Shown: positions 57,660-64,000 of the stretch, one piece after another | How positions within the stretch are numbered: the first letter of the stretch is position 1 | Layout: the number at the start of each line of letters is the position of its first letter | Assembly (NCBI GenBank): GCA_020055645.1 | Contig: CM034546.1 | Coordinates: 83,204,001 to 83,268,000 of the forward strand | Reading direction: 5' to 3' | DNA: 64,000 nt | DNA from: Tomocerus qinae | Lineage: Eukaryota > Arthropoda > Collembola > Entomobryomorpha > Tomoceridae | The notes under the pieces: generated by a model | Seen by the model: the letters and a program-made list of their open reading frames with translations, nothing else | Database searches by the model: none | What the model was told of the DNA's origin: nothing | Program-made: the position numbers and the translations under genes

Positions 57660-59215
57660 CTGAACTATGACTTACTGTCAATTCCTCGTAGCATAGGCGT
57701 CGGAACGTAATTTATCAAGGGGGGACAAAATGGCTTCTTCAGAAAGGGAGGGCCACCAAAATAATAAAATATTGGTAAAACGAAAACATATTCGCTCATA
57801 TTCACAAAATTTTTCGATTTTTAACCTTTTTTGACAAAAAAATCGTCTTTTCTGGTGCTTATGTAATTTTAGTTTGGTTTTTAGAACATTTTTAGGGGGA
57901 CATATCCCTCCTGGCCTTATTCTAGGGGGGACATTGTCCCCCCTGTCCCCCCGGTTCCGACGCCTATGCCTCGTAGTGATGGTATTACCCATTGCGGAGT
58001 GGCACTTGGATACGCATTCTGATTGGCTGAAATTTTTTGAAATCCAGCCTTCTGATTGGCTATTGCTATAACGAATATTTTATAGATTCCCCAGATGGGG
58101 GAATTTTAGCAACACTTTACAATTTACTACAAATTGTAATGCACTACATGAATTTCATACACAGGATATTCGTATATTCCTCGTAACTGATTCTGATATC
58201 GGAGATTGCAGTGCGGACGTACCTGAAGAAGGAGAAATTCTAGCGTTGATCTCCATCAATCAGAACTCAATTCCTGTGTCCTTTACCGAAGGAAAATAAA
58301 GGAGTTCTGATCGAGATCCTTCTGTTGAACATCATCGAGCACTATGTGTATCCCTGTTTGTAAATATTTTATTTTTTATTATTTATTTATGATCCTTATA
58401 AGTTTTTGCTATCTATTAACCCACAAATCTATTTGACGAATTATAGACCACACAGTCGTGTGGTCTACTGATTTTCATCACGATTACTTCACAAGCCCAC
58501 TGCTTCCCCAGCCGCAAACAAAAATACCAAATAATAGGATTATAAATGAGTTAGAAAAGAACGCCGAATAGGGTAATATTTTGTACTATTGTTATGCATT
58601 TTAATTATTTTAATTTTCAAATTTCAGTACTGATAGTTGATAGATAAGATTATTATTTACTAAGATAGTAGCATCTCTCGTTATATGTTAGCTAACTTTC
58701 AGACTTTATGCAAAATCCTTCTGTGTATAATATTATTACATGGTCTAGGTTGAAGTCGTAAAATTCTGTATTTTATTGTTATTGCTATTAGAGATTTGAG
58801 TAAAATTATTGGTTGGCAAAAGTCAATGCAGTAGAATAAAACCTAATGAGTCATCTGTTTGAAGCGGAGGCAGTTTATCAATAATTCACATTTCACACTT
58901 CAACATCAGGGTTTTTAATTACTATACGCGGTAAATGATTCATAATAGTAGAATGAGAACGTTACCTTGCAAAGTTATAATCTTTGTGTGCATCCTGTTC
59001 ATGATATTCATGTAGTGCATTGCAATTTGTAGTAAATTGTAAAGTGTTGCTAAAATTCCCCCATCTGGGGAATCTATAAAATATTCGTTATAGCAATAGC
59101 CAATCAGAAGGCTGGATTTCAAAAAATTTCAGCCAATCAGAATGCGTATCCAAGTGCCACTCCGCAATGGGTAATACCATCACTACGAGGAATTGACAGT
59201 ATATCATATAATCGT
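57660..59215. mobile_element. foldback element split by a hAT-like MITE
   Basis: Arms 57665-58150 (minus the 277-bp insertion) and 58990-59205 are almost identical inverted copies, with CTGATTGGCT words and CCCCAGATGGGGGAATTTT. The centre is 840 bp. Confidence 0.8.
57692..57968. mobile_element. hAT-like MITE, 277 bp
   Basis: Starts CATAGGCGTCGGAAC and ends GTTCCGACGCCTATG, with the exact 8-bp duplication CCTCGTAG (57684-57691, 57969-57976). Termini of the GGCGTCGGAACCGGGGGG kind are common among animal hAT elements. The intact arm at 59180-59200 shows the empty site with one CCTCGTAG equivalent. Confidence 0.92.
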
Positions 59216-59543
59216 GTGTGTGCACAGGCTTTACAAACTTCCTGATAAAAAGGAATTTCCTACACCAAAATAATAACTATAGATCGTAGCATCAAATACA
59301 GGGAACAATTAAATATTCCATTTTCGAAAAACACTCCAACAAAGTCACGAAAAAGCTCCCTTTTAAAATCAAAAAAATAACATTCCCCGTGGGATTTTCA
59401 AAAACGTACAAACCCCATGAGTCAACTTACGAAAAAATATTTTTAAAGAATAAATAGTGGCTCCCAGTACTGTTATTTGTTTCTACAAAAAGATGTCCCA
59501 AAGTCCCAACTGGCACATAGGAATCAAGAGGGTAGTAAAAAGT

Positions 59544-59985
59544 GGTGTTAGGCGAGGTGGCCCCATGGAAACTGGCCCCCCGGACACCTGGCCCCATGGC
59601 AAGTGGCCCTATGGGGATTTAACATGGGACTTAGCAAGGGGATTTAACATGGGACTTAGCATGGGGATTTAACATGGGACTTAGCATGGGGATTTAACAT
59701 GGGACTTAGCATGGGGATTTAACATGGGACTTAGCATGGGGATTTAACATGGGACTTAGCATGGGGACTTAGCATTGGAGAGAGTCGTAGTATGTATGTG
59801 ATGGCCCTTCTGAGGGCCAGTACATTGATTGGGAAGGGGATTGATGGATGTTAACGAGCTCATCGATAAGCTCGGACTATACACGGAAGCTGCTCCCACT
59901 TGGTGCCAGCTATCCATAGGGCCACTTGCCATGGGGCCAGGTGTCCGGGGGGCCAGTTTCCATGGGGCCACCTCGCCGGACACGG
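59544..59985. mobile_element. hAT-like element containing a minisatellite, 442 bp
   Basis: Inverted repeats of about 65 bp, containing GGCGAGGTGGCCCCATGG and GGCCCCATGGCAAGTGGCCC. Exact 8-bp duplication TAAAAAGT (59536-59543, 59986-59993). Confidence 0.85.
59612..59770. repeat. 25-bp tandem repeat, 6 copies
   Basis: Unit ATGGGGATTTAACATGGGAC plus TTAGC, almost without variation. It is confined to the hAT-like element. Confidence 0.92.
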
Positions 59986-60647
59986 TAAAAAGTAAACCCA
60001 GCTCTACTAAAAAATGTTGAATAAGTTTGTCGATGAACCAATTTGGATTAGAAGATGCTATTTAATACGCACATTACTATCATTACGAAATGTTCCCTTT
60101 CGCTAATCATTTCCATTCGATCCCCAACCACCATTCAACCTTATATAAATTGCTATTATTATTTTGATGTTATAATAATAATATGAAACGACTAATTTCG
60201 TTAGTTTAGAGAAATTGGGCTTGCGCATTTTGCTTTTAAGGAGCCTGCATATATTTCGTGCGCAGTTACTCAAAAGTGTTGCAGTCAGCACTTGTGTTAC
60301 TCATGAGGGGAAGGGCTTTATTGCTTTATCGAAAAGTCTACGATTATAATATAGAGATTACTATCCCTTATATGGAAAGTCAGTAGAGTCATAAGTAAGG
60401 ATAGAGTGGAAGTTTACATTCAATCTGTGGTATAACTTTTGTGGTAGAAATCCCCGCGAAAGTATATAGATATAGCTATAGATATACCTATAGAGTTTAT
60501 ATATATAACTAGGCGGTAACAGGGCCCAGGCCCTGTTAGAAATAAAGCTAGTTTGTATATCGGGCAGTATTGTACGCATTAAGGAGAAAGTAATTCAGGT
60601 GCATAGATATTTTATATATTAATTCCAATGGACCTTTTCACGGTTTC
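59986..60647. other. no gene recognised
   Basis: AT-rich intronic sequence with a run of TATAGATATA words near 60465-60510. Confidence 0.35.
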
Positions 60648-61068
60648 TAAGGGGTAGGCACCAGTCTTATGGAGTTCATGCACCGACAGATCTGAACAGG
60701 ATTAAAATATGTTGTAGAACTATTTTTTCTGACTAAGTCATTATTGTCGAAATTCAATATGGGCTACCGTTTTCGAGATATCTGTGGTCAAAAACTGCCT
60801 TAGGGGAGCAATCCGGCAGCCGAAACCCGCAGATTATTGTAATAATAACTATGGTTGGCAGGTAATAAATCTGCGGGTTTAGGCTGCCGGATTGCTCCCC
60901 TAACGTTAAAAAGGCAGTTTTTGACCACAGATATCTCGAAAACTGTGGCCCATATTGAATTTCGAAAATAATGACTCTTGGTCAGAAAAAATAGGGCTAC
61001 AACATATTTCAATCCTATTCAGATCTGTCGGTGCATGAACTCCATAAGACTGGTGCCTACCCCTTTAG
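60648..61068. repeat. palindromic element
   Basis: Arms of about 190-200 bp ending AAGGGGTAGGCACCAGTCTT, around a short loop near 60838-60863. Differences between arms include a 7-base insertion near 60905. Confidence 0.85.
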
Positions 61069-61734
61069 TGGGCCAGAGATTTAACATTGATAAAGAGTCA
61101 AAAATTATTCCAAAACTTCGCCTTACTAAGACCGAATCAATTTTTTGGGTTGACCACCATTATACATACTGCCATTAATTAACAATGGACCATTTTGAGG
61201 TCAAGTTAGCCTTAATTGGCAATATAGTGGTCAATTAGAAAATTAAATACTTTTGACTGTAATTTTTTGACCGCATAAGAGAGTTTGAACTTTTATATGG
61301 GACTTATTCTTCGAATTGATGCCATTTTTCCTGAGTACTATTCCTGTCTCATTAGTCTGTTATACTGGGACCAAGATTCAAGTAATCATGGGTACCCAGC
61401 CTTTAGAGTTAATTAATTAAAAGACCCATAATGTGAAAATGAGTGAGGGGAAGCAGTTTATTTGTTTTCGTAGGAAAAAAGAGAATAACACTTGGCAGTA
61501 TGCATAATGGTGAGTCAGAGTAACGTAAAATTATAGCCCCAATCAAAAATGTGACCCTAATGACTGTCCAGATTAAGTGCCGATAATGACAATACAGTTT
61601 CAACATAAAAATATTGACATTTGGTGGTAATACAGTGTAGTTTCAGAATATTTTTTGACTCCAGGTTTGAAGTAACTCAATGTCAATGTGTCAATGCAAG
61701 TTTTTAAGAGGTTTCAGGAAAATGTCAGTATTTC

Positions 61735-61862
61735 CATGACCACCTGAAAATGTCATTATTTTCATGACCACGTGAAAATGTCATTATTTTCATGACCAAC
61801 TGAAAATGTCAATATTTCCATGACCATCTGAAAATGTCAATATTTCCATAACCAACTGAAAA
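61735..61862. repeat. 28-bp tandem repeat, 4-5 copies
   Basis: Unit CATGACCANCTGAAAATGTC plus AWTATTTY. Confidence 0.88.
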
Positions 61863-62029
61863 TTAAAAAAAGAGGTAATGTTGGTGTTGTTTGGCCAATA
61901 TTGACAAAATCAAAGATGGACAGCTGAGTTGCCAGAATGAAAATCTTTGATTCAATTTGCCAATCAACTCTTTTGTATAGCAGTGTAATTGCCACAATTA
62001 TTGAGTCAGTGCAGCTGCAATTCCTTACT

Positions 62030-62990
62030 GAGACTGCCATTAAGTACTCCCGATTATGTCATTAGACTAGAGACGGGCAGAATGAAAATTGTAACTCACG
62101 CCTTTAAGTTTGCTATAAGATTATGGGTTAAAATTTTACGTATGAAGGAGGAACAGTACCCAAAAATTGTATTTAATACGTTACACAATCTAGATGAAAT
62201 GCATAATCGGGAAGATAAATACAACTGGGTGTCCCAATTAAAATGTCATATCGAAAAGTTAGGTTTTAAGTTTGTTTGGCAATCACAGAATATTGATACA
62301 ATAAGGGAAAATTATTGGGAAATGTTGATTAGGATGATAGATGTGCAGCGACAAAATGATGTTGAAAGAAAAGCTAGGGCCACAACATGCGTACTGCATC
62401 GACATTTAAAAATTGACGAAGTAGGTGCAGAGCAATATTTACGCTGGAGGGTCCCTATAGAAAAGGTAAGAGTTCTAGTGCAATTAAGACTTTTTTTGCT
62501 CCTAGGATAGTAATTAATGGAATAAGATACAACTTATACTATAATGAACTTTGCTCTCTCTGTCGGAATACGGATAATGAAAATGACGACTTATACCACA
62601 CAATATATAAATGCCTAATATATATTCTAAACCTTTCAGGGATACGTTATTACCCGCTACTAATTTAAAGAAAAATAACTTCCATACTCCCTTGAGGTTG
62701 AAGACAAAAAAGTCCTAGCGGACATTTACAATCTTGTGGTACGGACCTTCAAGCTCAAGCCTGGGTTGTAAATGAGTAACATTGTAATCCATACCTTACC
62801 TCTTACAACTAATAAACTTTTTTGTATTTGCTAAACTAATTAAGCACAATGGTATAGCATAATATATTTGGATATAGTTATGTTATATTGATGATAATAA
62901 TATGATTTTTGTATTAGTTTATGTCAAATTGATTCTTTGTGTAATGAATGTTAATTCAAGAAGCACAATAAAATATCTATCTATTTATCT
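62030..62990 (+). pseudogene. LINE C-terminal fragment with zinc finger
   Basis: A 62080-62510 frame matches the region after RT (V-I-R-L-E-T-G near 62060). After a frameshift near 62490 the reading continues with ELCSLC, then H-T-I-Y-K-C, a C-terminal CCHC finger of the kind seen in several LINE clades. The 3' end is CAATAAAATATCTATC with ATCT units near 62965-62990. It overlaps in homology with 55500-56190, so these are two copies. Confidence 0.65.
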
Positions 62991-63494
62991 ACCAACCTCA
63001 CAGCACTGACCAGGTTTAAGTGCACTGAAGATTGCATGACCTATTATGAAATTATTGATAACAAAGTTTTTCTGGTTCAGACGTGTAGGGATTTGCCACA
63101 TATTGTGCTTAGCTGGGATTTAGAATTACGGCAAATTAACATACAGAAGTACAAACATACAATGTCACGTGACTAACTTTTGCGGTCTATCTAATAGTAA
63201 TGATAATGTTCGCGGGTATTTCTGCCAGTAAAAGTAAACAAACTAAACTTCCAGTCTACTTTATATCTAACGTCTTTTGGAAAGTTATGGATTCGCATTT
63301 GTATTAATATTTTATTTCATGTCAATAACTCATGCTAAAAGAGCATATACGGGATATTCATTTGAGTATACAGGTTGTCACTATCGATATACGTAATATC
63401 CTTTTGCATATACAAGTTGTCACTACCGTCATACGAAATCATTTATACAAGTTATCTAGATACTCTACGGCTGAGATATAGAATATTAACTCAC
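62991..63494. other. intron, no gene seen
   Basis: Intronic on the minus strand. GTTGTCACTAYCG words repeat at 63374 and 63417; no clear mobile element. Confidence 0.4.
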
Positions 63495-63818
63495 AGCAAA
63501 ACTTCGGTCATTAAATCTCCAGTATTTGTTAGCCTTGAAGAAATAGGTGTATCCATTCGTGTAACGGAGAGCTGCATCTAAATGGTTCGGAATCCCATTC
63601 CAATTGGAAATAGGCTTCGGATAACCCAGACTGACTTGCGGTGTCCTAGCAGGGTCAAATCTCCAATACTGGTCTCCCTTGAAGAAATATATTTTTCCAT
63701 TCCCTGACCACACTGTGGCAGTGTCTATGTTGCCAGGCACCCCAGAAAATCCATCGGAAATCTCTTTCGGGTACCCTGTATCCATTCGCATGTCCGTGAA
63801 CCGCCAATACTTAGAACC
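63495..63818 (-). CDS. Mmp: matrix metalloproteinase, hemopexin-domain exon
   Basis: The acceptor GATTATTTCAG ends at 63819; the donor GTGAGT starts at 63494. The exon is 324 bases, 108 codons, phase 0 at both ends. It shows about two and a half hemopexin repeats, each with the K/Q-Y-W-R-F signature (residues 3-7, 51-55 and 97-101), the G-Y-P-K/P-I segments and D-A/T-A helices. The level of motif identity with arthropod secreted and membrane MMPs is high. In this family the catalytic zinc domain is encoded upstream, here beyond the window end. MMPs cut extracellular matrix; the propeller binds substrates and inhibitors. Both exons downstream are phase-compatible. Confidence 0.9.
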
Positions 63819-63889
63819 CTGAAATAATCGGTTGTAGGTTAAAACATCGAAAGCCATTTGTTCGAATGACGTTTTATGGTCAAAATAAG

Positions 63890-64000
63890 ATAGAATACAT
63901 AAACATAGAATGCAAAAACAAATGTTTGAATACCGAATACCAAATGATAGAATGCAAAAACAAATGTTCGAATGCTGAATGCACAAAGATAGAATGCAAA
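63890..64000. repeat. tandem repeat, about 44-bp unit
   Basis: Two and a half units of ATAGAATGCAAAAACAAATG plus GAATRCYGAATRC words. The array runs out of the window. A related piece lies inverted at 53490-53540. Confidence 0.7.

Noticed and set aside
57678..57992. 104-codon minus-strand frame
   Set aside because: It spans a 277-bp hAT-like MITE and its target duplications; no protein family is visible.
59612..59770. CRISPR-like regular repeats
   Set aside because: The 25-bp units are directly adjacent without spacers, and the context is an animal genome.

Overview
This window is repeat-rich animal DNA, AT-rich by eye. Most of it is transposable-element sequence in several layers of nested insertion. 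Only a few exons look like host genes. Introns with GT..AG borders, a matrix metalloproteinase gene, a seven-helix gustatory-receptor-like gene and TCAGT-type initiators point to an arthropod. The receptor type recalls the large chemoreceptor families of springtails (Collembola), but that placement is an inference.

Left part (1-15 kb). A minus-strand CR1/L2-like LINE (1.2-10.3 kb) is split by a 7.1-kb Ty3/Gypsy element (2469-9569, 4-bp target duplication ACAT) and by a 210-bp MITE. The Gypsy element has decayed gag and pol. Between integrase and 3' LTR it carries a third, long and mostly open frame. This resembles the Rrp6/EXOSC10 3'-5' exonuclease with an HRDC domain, followed by a CCHC zinc knuckle. 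It is the most unusual object in the window. Several small TIR elements and a second LINE (12.5-14.7 kb) follow.

Middle part (15-38 kb). A cut-and-paste DNA transposon with an unclassified transposase relic (minus) is interrupted by a LINE (16.7-20.3 kb). Next is a cassette of about 4 kb with inverted arms of about 640 bp. A chemoreceptor-like pseudogene, intron retained, fills its centre; its first coding exon is broken by a 135-bp MITE. A third plus-strand LINE (27-29.6 kb) follows. Then comes a foldback element split by a full-length LINE (32192-37112, 7-bp duplication GTTCCTT), which itself contains a 1.2-kb hairpin.

Right part (38-64 kb). The 3' end of a matrix metalloproteinase gene runs on the minus strand through three exons (63818-63495, 53390-53258, 38747-38644). 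It ends in a tail typical of GPI anchoring. Its two long introns (about 10 and 14.5 kb) are full of non-autonomous elements, including five hAT-like ones with 8-bp target duplications, plus palindromes, minisatellites and old LINE fragments. A plus-strand terminal exon of an unrecognised membrane protein lies at 50213-50358, inside a second inverted-repeat-bounded segment.

The host genes do not form a pathway. The main story is transposons nested in one another, and two cases where gene sequence sits inside an element: the exonuclease-like frame in the Gypsy element and the receptor gene in the TIR cassette.
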